Shown here: one piece after another, positions 15,490-25,265 of the stretch
How the letters are laid out: every line of letters starts with the position of its first letter
Numbering within the stretch: the first letter of the stretch is position 1
Assembly (NCBI GenBank): GCA_016716635.1
Contig: JADJVZ010000011.1
Span: 496,001 to 560,000, forward strand
Source of the DNA: Micropruina sp.
GTDB taxonomy: Bacteria > Actinomycetota > Actinomycetes > Propionibacteriales > Propionibacteriaceae
Direction of reading: 5' to 3'
Length of the DNA: 64,000 nucleotides
Notes under the pieces: generated by a model
What the model saw: only the letters and a program-made list of their open reading frames with translations
The model's database searches: none
Told to the model about the DNA's origin: nothing
Made by a program: the position numbers and the translations under genes

Positions 15490-16190
15490 GCGGTGCGGCA
15501 ATGAGCCGCGCCGTCGCACTACTTGACACGCTGGGGATCGAATGCGATCCCCAGCTCTTTGAGCTTGCCCTGACGCACCGGTCTTACGCGTACGAGAATG
15601 GCGGGCTCCCTCACAACGAGCGCCTTGAGTTTCTCGGCGACTCGGTCCTGAGCATCGCGGTCACCGAGTTCCTTTACCTCAGCTACCCCGATCGCTCCGA
15701 AGGCCAGTTGGCCAAGCTGCGTTCGGCGGTCGTGAACGCCCACGCGTTGGCGGACGTGGCACGCGACCTGGAATTGGGTCCCATGATCCGTCTGGGTAAG
15801 GGCGAAGTGACCACTGGGGGCTTCAACAAGTCGTCCATCTTGGCCGACACGTTTGAGGCCTTCCTTGGTGCTGTGCACCTGTCAGCCGGACGCGAAGCCT
15901 CGGAGCGCCTGGTTCACTACCTCTTTGACCCCCTGGTCGACGCGGCTGCCACTGCGGGCGGCGGCCTGGACTGGAAAACGTCGCTTCAGGAACTGTGCGC
16001 GACCGCTGGGTTCGTCGCCCCGCTGTATCTGATCGGCGAATCCGGCCCTGACCACGACAAGCGATTCGTGGCCACCGCCATCGTCGACGGTCAGGCGCGG
16101 GGCCAAGGCGCTGGCCGCTCCAAGAAGCAGGCCGAGCAAATCGCCGCCCGGGAGGCCGTCACAGCGTTGGCTCCTCCCGCCGATGCCTGA
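15486..16190 (+). CDS. rnc: Ribonuclease III
   Basis: 234 residues from the GTG that overlaps rpmF by 4 nt; an ATG at 15501 gives 229 and is equally plausible. RNase III cuts double-stranded RNA in rRNA and mRNA processing. The signature NERLEFLGDSVLSIAV is near residue 43, the second acidic cluster DTFEAFLGAVHLS near residue 125, and a double-stranded RNA binding domain occupies the last 70 residues (WKTSLQELCA through GRSKKQAEQIAAREA). It overlaps mutM by 8 nt. Confidence 0.96.
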   Translation: MSGAAMSRAVALLDTLGIECDPQLFELALTHRSYAYENGGLPHNERLEFLGDSVLSIAVTEFLYLSYPDRSEGQLAKLRSAVVNAHALADVARDLELGPMIRLGKGEVTTGGFNKSSILADTFEAFLGAVHLSAGREASERLVHYLFDPLVDAAATAGGGLDWKTSLQELCATAGFVAPLYLIGESGPDHDKRFVATAIVDGQARGQGAGRSKKQAEQIAAREAVTALAPPADA

Positions 16191-17019
16191 GCTTCCCGAG
16201 GTCGAATCGGTCCGTCGCGGTCTCGCAGCTCACGTGCCCTCTCGGACGATCGTCCAGGTTGAGGTCCTTCAACCCCGCAGCGTGCGGCGCCACCTTCAGG
16301 GACCAGACGATTTTGCCTCGACCCTCATCGGCCGTACGTTCGGCGAACCGCGACGGCGGGGCAAGTACCTGTGGCTGCCGTTCGAGGACGGTGACGCGTT
16401 ACTGGCCCATCTGGGCATGAGCGGACAATTCCGCCTCGACACCACCGATCAGCCCCGCCACTCCCACACCCGGGTGGCGGTCACCCTCGATGAGGGCCCC
16501 GAGCTTCGGTTCGTCGATCAGCGCATGTTCGGGGGCCTGGCCCTCAGCCGCGGCGGCGCTGATGCACCACCCGAGATCGCCCATATCGCCCCCGATCTGC
16601 TCAATCCGACGCTCGACCGGCGCGCCCTGGTGCGCCGCGTCCGCACCCGCTCCTCGGCGATCAAGCGCGCCCTGCTCGATCAGAGTGTGGTGTCGGGCAT
16701 CGGCAACATCTACGCCGACGAGGCTCTGTGGCGTGCCAAGGTCCACCACGGTCGTCCGGCGAACGACCTGTCCGCCGTGACCGTGGGCCGCCTGCTGGAC
16801 GCCGCCCGCGACGTCATGGAGGAGGCCCTCGCCGTCGGCGGCACCTCCTTCGACGCGCTGTACGTCAACGTCAACGGCGAGTCCGGCTACTTCGACAGGA
16901 GTTTGGCTGCCTACGGGCAGGAAGGCCGTCCTTGTGGTCGGTGCGGTACGCCGATCGTCCGGGAGCACTTCATGAACCGGTCGTCGTTCTTCTGCCCGAG
17001 TTGTCAGAGTCGTGGCTGA
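16183..17019 (+). CDS. mutM: Formamidopyrimidine-DNA glycosylase
   Basis: 278 residues. It removes oxidised purines (8-oxoG, FaPy) and nicks the backbone. The catalytic N-terminal PELPEVE is intact after Met removal. The helix-two-turn-helix stretch has VVSGIGNIYADEALWRAKVHH. A C-terminal zinc finger is present with CGRCGTPI and, after the NRSSFF strand, CPSC. It overlaps rnc by 8 nt. Confidence 0.97.
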   Translation: MPELPEVESVRRGLAAHVPSRTIVQVEVLQPRSVRRHLQGPDDFASTLIGRTFGEPRRRGKYLWLPFEDGDALLAHLGMSGQFRLDTTDQPRHSHTRVAVTLDEGPELRFVDQRMFGGLALSRGGADAPPEIAHIAPDLLNPTLDRRALVRRVRTRSSAIKRALLDQSVVSGIGNIYADEALWRAKVHHGRPANDLSAVTVGRLLDAARDVMEEALAVGGTSFDALYVNVNGESGYFDRSLAAYGQEGRPCGRCGTPIVREHFMNRSSFFCPSCQSRG

Positions 17020-17188
17020 GCGAGGTCCGGGCGCTCATGAATGCATAGTTGAAGCGCTCACGTCTGGTCACTGGGGCATGCCGATCGATCGACTCTGGAC
17101 GTCAGCCATCAGGGCGTCGAGATGACAGACAGCCTGTCTCCCATCCGTTGTCCGGGCTGCCAGCGGCCCCCGCTAAGATGAGCGGACG

Positions 17189-17785
17189 ATGAGCACCCTG
17201 ACCGACCTGTACGACCGCTACGGCAATAGCCTGCGGCAGTTCATCAAGTTCGGTCTGATCGGTGGCTCCGGCATCGTGGTGAACCTGGTGGTGGTGGCCC
17301 TGTGCAACAACCTGGCGATCCACCTATTCGACAGCCATGAATACGACGCCTTCCTGCGGTTCCCGGGCACCAACCTGGCGATTCGCAACTACATCGTCTA
17401 CGCGATCATCGCCTTCTTGGTGGCCAACACCTACAACTTCGTCTTGAACCGGCACTGGACCTTCCGTCATGGCGTGAAGGCCCCGTTCATGAAGGAGTTC
17501 TGGCCGTTCCTGCTGGTGGGCTCCGTCGCCGCCGCGATCGGGTTGGTGCTTTTGCAGCTGCTCATGAACCCCGGTTCACCGCTCTATCTGGGGTCGTCCT
17601 TCTTCGTTGACGGTGAGCCGTTCTGGCGGCGTCGCGTCTACTGGGCGCAACTTATCCAGGTGGTCGTGGTGATGCCGATCAACTTCATCGTGAACAAGCT
17701 GTGGACGTTCCGTCACGTCCGCGACAAGCACGCCGCGTCCTTCGACGACATCGAGACGGCCCCAGATGGCGTCACTCAGGACTGA
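17189..17785 (+). CDS. GtrA-family membrane protein
   Basis: 198 residues with four hydrophobic segments (about 20-45, 68-90, 108-130, 150-170). The GtrA/DPMS pattern is seen: FIKFGLIGGSGIVVNLVVV at the start, NFVLNRHWTFRH after TM2 and FIVNKLWTFRH after TM4. GtrA proteins take part in moving lipid-linked sugars or in cell-wall glycosylation; the substrate is unknown. A longer loop between TM3 and TM4 holds about 30 residues. The smc gene starts 6 nt after its stop. Confidence 0.88.
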   Translation: MSTLTDLYDRYGNSLRQFIKFGLIGGSGIVVNLVVVALCNNLAIHLFDSHEYDAFLRFPGTNLAIRNYIVYAIIAFLVANTYNFVLNRHWTFRHGVKAPFMKEFWPFLLVGSVAAAIGLVLLQLLMNPGSPLYLGSSFFVDGEPFWRRRVYWAQLIQVVVVMPINFIVNKLWTFRHVRDKHAASFDDIETAPDGVTQD

Positions 17786-17791
17786 GCCCCG

Positions 17792-20700
17792 ATGTACCTG
17801 AAGAGCCTGACGCTGCGGGGCTTCAAGTCGTTCGCTTCGACGACCACGCTGCGCTTCGAGCCCGGGATCACCTGCGTCGTCGGCCCCAACGGGTCCGGCA
17901 AGTCGAACGTCGTGGACGCGCTCAGCTGGGTCATGGGCGAGCAGGGCGCCAAGACGCTGCGCGGCGGCAAAATGGAAGACGTCATCTTCGCGGGTACCTC
18001 GGGGCGCGCCCCGCTTGGCCGCGCCGAAGTGATCTTGACCATCGACAACACCGACGGCGCTCTGCCGATCGACTACACCGAGGTCACCATCAGCCGGACG
18101 ATGTTCCGGACGGGCGGCTCCGAGTACGCGATCAACGGCAACGCGGCCCGCCTGCTGGACGTCCAAGATCTCTTGAGCGATTCGGGCATCGGACGCGAAA
18201 TGCACGTCATCGTGGGCCAGGGTCAGTTGGACGCGATTCTGCAGGCCACCCCCGAGGTCCGGCGCGGCTTCATCGAGGAGGCGGCGGGTGTCCTCAAGCA
18301 CCGCAAGCGCAAAGAGAAGGCGCTGCGGAAGCTGGAAGCCACCGAAACCAATCTCAACCGCCTCGCGGACCTCCTGGGCGAGATCCGCCGCCAACTCAAG
18401 CCTCTGGGCCGCCAGGCCGAGGTGGCCCGCAAGGCGGCGGTGATCCAATCGGAGCTCCGCGATTCCAAGGCCCGCCTCATCGCCGACGACTACGTCCGGG
18501 CCACCCAGGCCATGGCCAACGATCTGGCCGCTGAGAACGAACTGCGCGACCGGCGCCTGCGCCTGGAAGAGGCGCTGACCGCCGCCCGGGACGCCGAGAC
18601 CAGCGCCGAGGCGGCCTCCGCGGCCTGCCTGCCGCGATTGTCCGATGCCCAAGAGACCTGGTATTCGCTGTCGGGGCTGGCCGAGCGGGTTACCGCCACG
18701 GGCACGATCGCCGCCGAGCGGCTCCGCAACGCCAGCAGCGCCCGGGTGGACGATCGTCCGGGCCGCGATCCCGAGGCCATCGAGCGCGAGGCCGCCGAAC
18801 TGAAGGCCGCCGAGGCGAAGCTGGCCCTCGAAGTGCAGGCCGCCCAGACCCGCCTCGAAGAGTCCGCGACCACTCGGCAGGCCGCCGAGGCGGCCCACAC
18901 CGACGCCGATCGCCAACTCGTCGCGCAGCAGCGGGCGTTCGCCGATCGCCGCGAGGGTTTGGCTCGCCTCACCGGCGAGGTCAACTCGCTGCGCTCCCGC
19001 ACCGAGGCGGCCGAGGCCGAGATCGGACGCTTGGACGCCGCGCAGGCCGAGGCCGTGGAGCGCTCGATGACCGCGCGCCGCCAATTCGCCGTTCTCGAGA
19101 CCAAGCTCGCCTCGTTGGCCGCGGGCGAAGGTGGCCTCGACGCCTCCTACGAGGTGGCCGAAAAGGCCCTCAACGACATCGACGCCGAGATCGAGCAGGT
19201 CCGCGCGGCGACGCAGGCCGCCCATTCCGAGCGGGCGGCTGGCGCGGCCCGCCTCGAGGCCCTTCGCCTCGGCCTCGACCGCAAGGATGCCTCCGCGGCC
19301 CTGCTCGCTGCCGACGATCGCATCGGCGGGCTACTCGGTTCTGTGGCGGCCTTGGTCGCCGTTCGCCCTGGGTTCGAGGCCGCGATCTCGGCCGCGCTGG
19401 GTTCGGCCGCCGAAGCCGTCGCTTTGGCCGATGTGAGCGCCGCCGTCGAAACCTTCGGACGTCTCAAGGCCGAAGACCTCGGCCGAGCCGGCATGCTGCT
19501 CGCCACCACCGGTGATGGCGGACGAGCCGGCTGGCCGTCCCTGCCCGATGGGGCCACTTACGCCCTGGACGCCATCGAGTGCGAGGCGGCCCTGCGGGCC
19601 TCGCTGGCCCGGATGCTGCGCAAGGTCGCCGTGGTCGCCGATATCGAAGCGGCCCGCGCTCTCGTGGACGCCCTACCCGACCTCACCGCCGTGACCCGTG
19701 ATGGCGACCTTCTCTCGGCCTGGTTCGCCTCCGGCGGTTCGTCGGCCAAGCCCTCGCTGATCGAGATCCACGCTGCCGTCGAGGAGGCCGAGGCTCGACT
19801 CACGTCGGCCCAGGCGGAGTCCGAGCGGTTGGCCTTCGCGCTGGCCAGCCACGACGCCCGCCGCGCCGAGGCCGCGAAGGCCGCCGACGCCGCGCTGGCT
19901 CGGCTCCACGAATCAGACGCCGAGCACGCCGCGCTGGCCGAGGAACTGGGTCGGTTGACGCAACAGTCCCGCGCTGCGGAGGCCGAAGCCGATCGGCACG
20001 CGGCCGCCAGCGCCGAGGCATCGGCGACCCGCGATCGCAACCTGGTGGCACTGGAGGGGCTCGCGGAGCGGCTGCGGCTCGCCAAGGACACCAGCGACCT
20101 CGCCGAAGGCGATCCGACCGAGCGTGACCGCGCCGCCGACGCCGCCCGGGTGGCGCGTAGCGCCGAGATGGACGCTCGCCTCGCTCTTCGCACCGTCGAG
20201 GAACGGGCCCGGGCCCTCAGCGGGCGCGCGGATTCGTTGCTACGCGCCGCCCAGGCCGAGCGGCAATCGCGCGCCAAGGCCGCCGAACGACGGGCCCAAA
20301 TGGCGCGCGAGGCCGAGATCGCTCAGGCCGTGTCGTCGGCGTCCGCGTGGTTGGCCGATCGAGTACAACAGTCCCGCGACCTCGCCGCTGCCGATCGCCG
20401 GGCCGCCGATGCGGCGCGGCTGGACGCCGAGCGGGGCCTCGCCGCCACGCGCCAGGCCACCCGCGACCTCGCCAAGCAGTTTGAGTCCCTGGTGGACGCC
20501 GTGCACGCCGACGAGCTGGCCCGTTCGCAGCAGCAGATGAAGATCGAGGGGTACGCCGAGCGCGCCCTGAGCGAGCTGGGGCTCGACGCCGAGGTGCTGG
20601 TCGCCGAATACGGACCCGACCAGTTGGTCCCCATCCTCACCAACGCCGAGGGCCTGCCGCTTACCGACGACGACGAGCGTCCGGAGCCGGTGGTCTTCGT

Positions 20701-21352
20701 CCGCACCGAGCAGGAGAAGCGCCTGCGCGCGGCCGAACGCAACCTGACGATCTTGGGCCGGGTCAACCCGCTGGCCCTGGAGGAGTTCGAGGCCGCCCAG
20801 GAGCGGCACCAGTTCCTGGCCACTCAGTTGGACGACCTCCGCAAGACCCGCGCCGATCTGATGGGGATCATCGAGGACGTCGATACCCGCGTCCGCGAGG
20901 TCTTTGCCGAGGCGTACGCCGACGTCGAAAGGGCCTTCGAGGACGCGTTCTCGCGTCTGTTCCCCGGCGGTGAGGGCCGTTTGGTGCTCACCGAACCGGG
21001 GCAGTGGCTCACCACGGGGGTGGACGTCGAGGCGCGCCCGGCCGGCAAGAAGGTGAAGCGGCTGTCGCTGCTCTCCGGCGGTGAGCGGTCCCTGGTCGCC
21101 GTGGCGTTCCTGGTGGCGTTGTTCAAGGCTCGTCCGAGCCCGTTCTACATTCTCGACGAGGTCGAGGCGGCGTTGGACGACACCAACCTCGGACGTCTGC
21201 TCGGCATCTATGAGGAGTTGCGGGCCAATAGCCAGATGCTGATCATTACCCACCAGAAGCGGACGATGGAGGTGGCCGACGCCCTGTACGGCGTCACCAT
21301 GCGCTCCGATGGGGTCTCGACGGTCATCAGTCAGCGGCTCCGCGACGCCTAG
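17792..21352 (+). CDS. smc: Chromosome partition protein Smc
   Basis: 1186 residues, full length. Condensin ATPase that loads at ParB/parS and aligns chromosome arms. Walker A GPNGSGKSNVVDA at residues 31-43; two long Ala/Glu/Arg-rich coiled coils (about 170-490 and 660-950); hinge around 495-650 containing GGLLGSVAALVAV; ABC signature LSLLSGGERSLVAVAF and Walker B PFYILDEVEAALDD near the C-terminus. The coils are strikingly alanine-rich. It follows mutM-gtrA and precedes ftsY, the common actinobacterial order. Confidence 0.98.
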   Translation: MYLKSLTLRGFKSFASTTTLRFEPGITCVVGPNGSGKSNVVDALSWVMGEQGAKTLRGGKMEDVIFAGTSGRAPLGRAEVILTIDNTDGALPIDYTEVTISRTMFRTGGSEYAINGNAARLLDVQDLLSDSGIGREMHVIVGQGQLDAILQATPEVRRGFIEEAAGVLKHRKRKEKALRKLEATETNLNRLADLLGEIRRQLKPLGRQAEVARKAAVIQSELRDSKARLIADDYVRATQAMANDLAAENELRDRRLRLEEALTAARDAETSAEAASAACLPRLSDAQETWYSLSGLAERVTATGTIAAERLRNASSARVDDRPGRDPEAIEREAAELKAAEAKLALEVQAAQTRLEESATTRQAAEAAHTDADRQLVAQQRAFADRREGLARLTGEVNSLRSRTEAAEAEIGRLDAAQAEAVERSMTARRQFAVLETKLASLAAGEGGLDASYEVAEKALNDIDAEIEQVRAATQAAHSERAAGAARLEALRLGLDRKDASAALLAADDRIGGLLGSVAALVAVRPGFEAAISAALGSAAEAVALADVSAAVETFGRLKAEDLGRAGMLLATTGDGGRAGWPSLPDGATYALDAIECEAALRASLARMLRKVAVVADIEAARALVDALPDLTAVTRDGDLLSAWFASGGSSAKPSLIEIHAAVEEAEARLTSAQAESERLAFALASHDARRAEAAKAADAALARLHESDAEHAALAEELGRLTQQSRAAEAEADRHAAASAEASATRDRNLVALEGLAERLRLAKDTSDLAEGDPTERDRAADAARVARSAEMDARLALRTVEERARALSGRADSLLRAAQAERQSRAKAAERRAQMAREAEIAQAVSSASAWLADRVQQSRDLAAADRRAADAARLDAERGLAATRQATRDLAKQFESLVDAVHADELARSQQQMKIEGYAERALSELGLDAEVLVAEYGPDQLVPILTNAEGLPLTDDDERPEPVVFVRTEQEKRLRAAERNLTILGRVNPLALEEFEAAQERHQFLATQLDDLRKTRADLMGIIEDVDTRVREVFAEAYADVERAFEDAFSRLFPGGEGRLVLTEPGQWLTTGVDVEARPAGKKVKRLSLLSGGERSLVAVAFLVALFKARPSPFYILDEVEAALDDTNLGRLLGIYEELRANSQMLIITHQKRTMEVADALYGVTMRSDGVSTVISQRLRDA

Positions 21353-21409
21353 TGCGTCCGATCGCCCCCTGGGCGCGGCATACTTAAAAGACCAACAAAA
21401 GGAGTTCCG

Positions 21410-21664
21410 ATGGGTTTGGCCCTATTCGTGTGGATCGGCATCATCGCGCTGGCCGTCATCATCATCGGGGCTGTCGCCGTGGGGATGCAGGGCGCTGGTG
21501 CTTCGCGGAACCCGGAATTGGCTGACCGACTCGGTCGTGCGGTGGCCCATCTCAACGGAGATGCGGAGCCGCCTCGTGGCCTCGTGGAGTTCTTCGGAGA
21601 GCTTCCCGACGGTCAGGCCGTGCGTGAGAAGATCTCCGACTCGATCCCCGGCCGCAAGAACTGA
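21410..21664 (+). CDS. Small single-TM protein, function unknown
   Basis: 84 residues: one N-terminal TM helix (about 4-28) and a soluble tail of about 55 residues with no known motif. AAAAGGAGT precedes the ATG, so translation is likely. It lies between smc and ftsY on the same strand. It could be a membrane anchor or small regulatory protein; no function assigned. Confidence 0.7.
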   Translation: MGLALFVWIGIIALAVIIIGAVAVGMQGAGASRNPELADRLGRAVAHLNGDAEPPRGLVEFFGELPDGQAVREKISDSIPGRKN

Positions 21665-21739
21665 CCTTGCCTCACCAATGCTCGCGTGACCGCGGCGACC
21701 GAAGTCTGTCGCGGCACGTCATGGACAGGACCCGCCACC

Positions 21740-21745
21740 TACGAT
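21740..21745 (+). promoter_or_regulatory. -10 element of a leaderless promoter for ftsY
   Basis: TACGAT, then 7 nt, then the GTG at 21753. It favours that GTG over the in-frame ATG at 21744, which overlaps the box. Confidence 0.55.
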
Positions 21746-21752
21746 GATCGCC

Positions 21753-22910
21753 GTGGATTACTTCTTTTGGATCGGCATCGTCGGTGGCATTGTCGCCTGC
21801 ATCGTCGCAGCGTCCATCATCGTCACTGTCAGCAATCGTCGAGCACTGCGCTCGGGTCGCACCCCCGATGAACTCGAAGCCGACGTCGCAGACGCGGTGC
21901 TGGAGGGCGAACTCCAGCCGCTGACCGCCACGGTCACCCAGGTGCCCGCGACGGAAACCGTCGACGTCACCGCGCTCGACGTCCCCGAGGCACCGGCTTC
22001 GCGCATGCAGCGGTTGCGTCGCCGCCTCGCGGCCAGCACCAACCCGCTGGCCCGCGGACTCCTCGGGATCCTCGCTGCCGATCGGTTGGACGAGGCCACC
22101 TGGGAGGCGTTCGAAGACACCTTGGTCTCCTCCGACCTCGGCATCGGGCCCACCACCGAGCTTGTCACCGCGCTCCGCAAGGAAATGAGCATCGAGGGGG
22201 TCGCCGATCCTGGAAAGGCTCGGGCGGTGCTGCGCTCGGAACTCATCCGGCTCGTCGATCCGACGTTGGATCGCACCCTCAAGATCACCGGCGCCGACGG
22301 CGGTCCGGGCGTTGTGATGGTCGTGGGCGTGAACGGCACGGGTAAGACCACCACGATCGGCAAGTTGGCGCGCGTCCTGGTGGCCGATGGCAACGCGGTC
22401 GTCCTTGGGGCTGCCGACACCTTCCGCGCCGCCGCCGCCGATCAACTTCAGACCTGGGGTGACCGCGTGGGCGTCCCGACAGTCCGCGGCAAGGAGGGCG
22501 GGGATCCCGCGTCCGTAGCGTTTGTGGCGGTCGAGAAGGGCTTGGACGACCAAGCGGACGTTGTCATCATCGACACCGCCGGACGCCTGCACACCAAGGT
22601 CGGCCTCATGGACGAACTCGGCAAGATCAAGCGAGTCATCGAGAAGTTGGCGCCGGTCACCGAGGTGCTGCTTGTTATCGATGCCACTACTGGCCAGAAC
22701 GGTCTCACCCAAGCCCGGGTGTTCTCCGAGGTCGTCGACGTCACCGGCATCGTGCTTTCCAAGCTGGATGGTTCCGCCAAGGGCGGCATCGTCGTCCAAG
22801 TTCAGCGCGAACTCAAGGTCCCCGTGAAGCTCGTGGGGCTCGGCGAGGGTCCCGACGATTTGGCGCCGTTCGACGCCGAAGCTTTCGTGGACGCCCTGCT
22901 TCAGGACTGA
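21753..22910 (+). CDS. ftsY: Signal recognition particle receptor FtsY
   Basis: 385 residues. GTPase that docks ribosome-SRP complexes at the membrane. Unlike the E. coli protein it begins with a true TM segment (YFFWIGIVGGIVACIVAASI). The acidic linker is short. The NG domain has the P-loop GVNGTGKTTTIGKLA, DTFRAAAADQL, DTAGRLHT and TKLDGSAKGG. The GTG start fits a leaderless promoter. Its 3' end overlaps the convergent hypothetical gene by 10 nt. Confidence 0.96.
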   Translation: MDYFFWIGIVGGIVACIVAASIIVTVSNRRALRSGRTPDELEADVADAVLEGELQPLTATVTQVPATETVDVTALDVPEAPASRMQRLRRRLAASTNPLARGLLGILAADRLDEATWEAFEDTLVSSDLGIGPTTELVTALRKEMSIEGVADPGKARAVLRSELIRLVDPTLDRTLKITGADGGPGVVMVVGVNGTGKTTTIGKLARVLVADGNAVVLGAADTFRAAAADQLQTWGDRVGVPTVRGKEGGDPASVAFVAVEKGLDDQADVVIIDTAGRLHTKVGLMDELGKIKRVIEKLAPVTEVLLVIDATTGQNGLTQARVFSEVVDVTGIVLSKLDGSAKGGIVVQVQRELKVPVKLVGLGEGPDDLAPFDAEAFVDALLQD

Positions 22911-23608
22911 TCCAGCAACCCCCGGAGGTAACTTCCGGGCGCGAGGTTGACGGCCCCGTCCGGCAGGGTCGGAACCTGGGTGATGACATCGGCATGCCAG
23001 AGGTAGGTCTGGGGTGAGATGGGCCCATCGCCGTCCACGTACCCCGCGTTTCCGAACCGGGGCAACATCGCGAGCCCGGACTCCACGGAGTCGCGGTCGG
23101 TGATGATCCGGTAGACGAACTGATGCCGGAAGGGGATCGCGAACAAGACGCCGTGGCTGAGATCGGCGCTTGGGTGAAAGAACCGAATGGTGTGCGGCAA
23201 GTGCAAGGCCATGCTCGCGAGGTAGCCCCCGGTAGACAAGGCCACTTCGACCCAATGCGTCCCGGAGGCCGTGACCTCATGCGTCACAGGGTCAGCCATT
23301 GTCAGCCGCCAGGTGTGCAGCGCCCCGAGCTCAAACCACGGTTCCAACGGACCTAGGGCGGCCACTTGAGCATCGTTCAATAACACAATGCCGCTGGGGA
23401 GGTGGATGCTCAACAGCTTCTTCACGCGCGGCATCCACTCCGGGGCGTAGTTGAACGTGACGTCGGGCGCGGTGGGGAGCGATCGCGCGTCGACCAGTTG
23501 CAAGGCGATCCGGGCGGCAGCGAACTCGGGCGTCAGGACGGCGGGCAGCGACCCCGCACCCTGTGCCCCGTCAAGAGCGGCGCGTTCGTCGTCTCCAGCC
23601 GAGCCCAT
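22901..23608 (-). CDS. Conserved-looking protein of unknown function
   Basis: 235 residues, soluble, no signal peptide or TM helix. ATG preceded by GGAGGT at a proper distance. The sequence has many aromatic residues in its second half (IRFFHPSADLSHGVLFAIPFRHQFVYRI) and no motif recognised. It lies convergent to ftsY (10-nt overlap) and divergent from ffh, so it breaks the usual ftsY-ffh neighbourhood. Could be a strain- or genus-specific gene. Confidence 0.75.
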   Translation of the reverse strand: MGSAGDDERAALDGAQGAGSLPAVLTPEFAAARIALQLVDARSLPTAPDVTFNYAPEWMPRVKKLLSIHLPSGIVLLNDAQVAALGPLEPWFELGALHTWRLTMADPVTHEVTASGTHWVEVALSTGGYLASMALHLPHTIRFFHPSADLSHGVLFAIPFRHQFVYRIITDRDSVESGLAMLPRFGNAGYVDGDGPISPQTYLWHADVITQVPTLPDGAVNLAPGSYLRGLLDQS

Positions 23609-23695
23609 GGCGAACCTCCGTCAAGCAGGTTATCGGAGGCCGACACGGATGCCCCCTAGACTGTCTCGGTACAACATCCCCCGGTGAGGTAGACA

Positions 23696-25252
23696 GTGTT
23701 CGACACCCTGCAAGATCGGCTCTCCGCCGCGTTCCGCAACCTTCGCGGTAAGACGAAGCTCAGCGACGCCGATATCGACGCCACGATGCGCGAGATTCGG
23801 TTGGCGCTGCTTGAGGCCGACGTCAACCTGCTCGTGGTGAAGGACTTCGTCGCCGCGGTGCGCCTCCGGTGCGAGGGTGCCGAACTCTCCCAGGCGCTGA
23901 ACCCGGCCCAGCAGATCGTCAAGTACGTCAACGAGGAGCTTGTCAGCATTCTCGGCGGCGATGCGCGCACACTGCGGTTCGCCAAGAATCCGCCGACCGT
24001 CATCATGCTCGCGGGCCTGCAGGGCTCCGGCAAGACCACCCTGGCCGGCAAGCTCGGACGTTGGCTCAAGGGCCAGGGCCACAGCCCCTTATTGGTGGCG
24101 GCGGACCTGCAGCGGCCGAACGCCGTGAACCAGCTTCAGATCGTGGGTCAGCGGGCGGGCGTCCACGTGTTCGCTCCCGAGCCCGGCAACGGCGTCGGTG
24201 ATCCGGTGGCGGTCGCCCGGGCCTCCATCGCCGAAGCCCAGCGCAAGCTCTACGACGTCGTCCTCATCGACACCGCCGGCCGCTTGGGCGTCGACGCCGA
24301 GCTCATGCAGCAGGCGGCGGACATCCGCGATGCGGTGAACCCCGACGAGATCTTGTTCGTGGTCGACGCCATGATCGGCCAGGACGCGGTCAACACGGCC
24401 AAGGCCTTCGCCGAGGGCGTGGGCTTCGACGGGGTCGTCCTGACCAAGCTCGACGGCGACGCTCGCGGCGGCGCGGCGCTGTCAATCGCGCGGGTCACCG
24501 GGCGTCCGATCATGTTTGCCTCCAACGGCGAGAACCTGACCGACTTCGACCTGTTCCACCCCGACCGGATGGCCAGCCGCATCCTCGACATGGGCGACAT
24601 CCTCACCCTCATCGAGCAGGCCGAAAAGACGTTCGACGCCGAGCAGTCGGCCAAGGCGGCCGAGAAGCTGTTCAGTGGCAAGGGCGAGTTCGGCCTGGAC
24701 GACTTCCTGCAGCAGATGCAGGCCGTCCGGCGCATGGGCCCGCTCGCGAAGATCCTGGGCATGATGCCCGGCATGGCGCAGGCCAAAGACCAGATCGCCA
24801 ATATCGACGAGAAGGAAATCGACCATCTTGAGGCGATCATCAAGTCGATGACCCCCGCCGAGCGCGCGAATCCGAAGATGCTCGACGGCTCCCGTCGGTC
24901 CCGGATCGCGAAGGGCTCCGGCACCCAGGTCTCCGACGTGAACTCGCTCGTGAACCGCTTCTTTGAGGCGCGCAAGATGATGGCCCAGATGGGCCAAGGG
25001 ATGGCCGGCATGCCAGGCATGCCCGGTCGCCGCCCGGCGCGCAATCAGGCCCCGGCGAAGCCCAAAAAGGGCAAGGGTGTCTCGGGTAATCCGGCGCGAC
25101 GTTCGGGGGCGGCACCGGCTCTGCCTGCCGTGCCGACGAGCAGCCCGTTCGGGGTGCCGGACGAGGCCGAGTTGCAGCGCCAGCTGGCGGACTTCCAGCT
25201 TCCGCCGGAGCTCCAGAAGATGTTCAATCAGCAAGGTCAGGGACCCCGCTAA
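23696..25252 (+). CDS. ffh: Signal recognition particle protein Ffh
   Basis: 518 residues. SRP54 GTPase binding signal sequences and 4.5S RNA. N domain, then P-loop GLQGSGKTTLAGKLG, DLQRPNAVNQLQ, DTAGRLGVD and TKLDGDARGG. The M domain contains the RNA-binding helix-turn-helix (SRRSRIAKGSGTQVSDVN) and a Met/Gly-rich tail (MAQMGQGMAGMPGMPG). A Pro/Ala-rich tail of about 70 residues ends it. GTG start. The amidohydrolase gene follows 13 nt later. Confidence 0.97.
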   Translation: MFDTLQDRLSAAFRNLRGKTKLSDADIDATMREIRLALLEADVNLLVVKDFVAAVRLRCEGAELSQALNPAQQIVKYVNEELVSILGGDARTLRFAKNPPTVIMLAGLQGSGKTTLAGKLGRWLKGQGHSPLLVAADLQRPNAVNQLQIVGQRAGVHVFAPEPGNGVGDPVAVARASIAEAQRKLYDVVLIDTAGRLGVDAELMQQAADIRDAVNPDEILFVVDAMIGQDAVNTAKAFAEGVGFDGVVLTKLDGDARGGAALSIARVTGRPIMFASNGENLTDFDLFHPDRMASRILDMGDILTLIEQAEKTFDAEQSAKAAEKLFSGKGEFGLDDFLQQMQAVRRMGPLAKILGMMPGMAQAKDQIANIDEKEIDHLEAIIKSMTPAERANPKMLDGSRRSRIAKGSGTQVSDVNSLVNRFFEARKMMAQMGQGMAGMPGMPGRRPARNQAPAKPKKGKGVSGNPARRSGAAPALPAVPTSSPFGVPDEAELQRQLADFQLPPELQKMFNQQGQGPR

Positions 25253-25265
25253 CAAGGAGTGACTC

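Noticed and set aside
17576..19225. Antisense open frame over gtrA/smc
   Set aside because: Gly/Leu/Arg-rich shadow of the Smc coiled coil.
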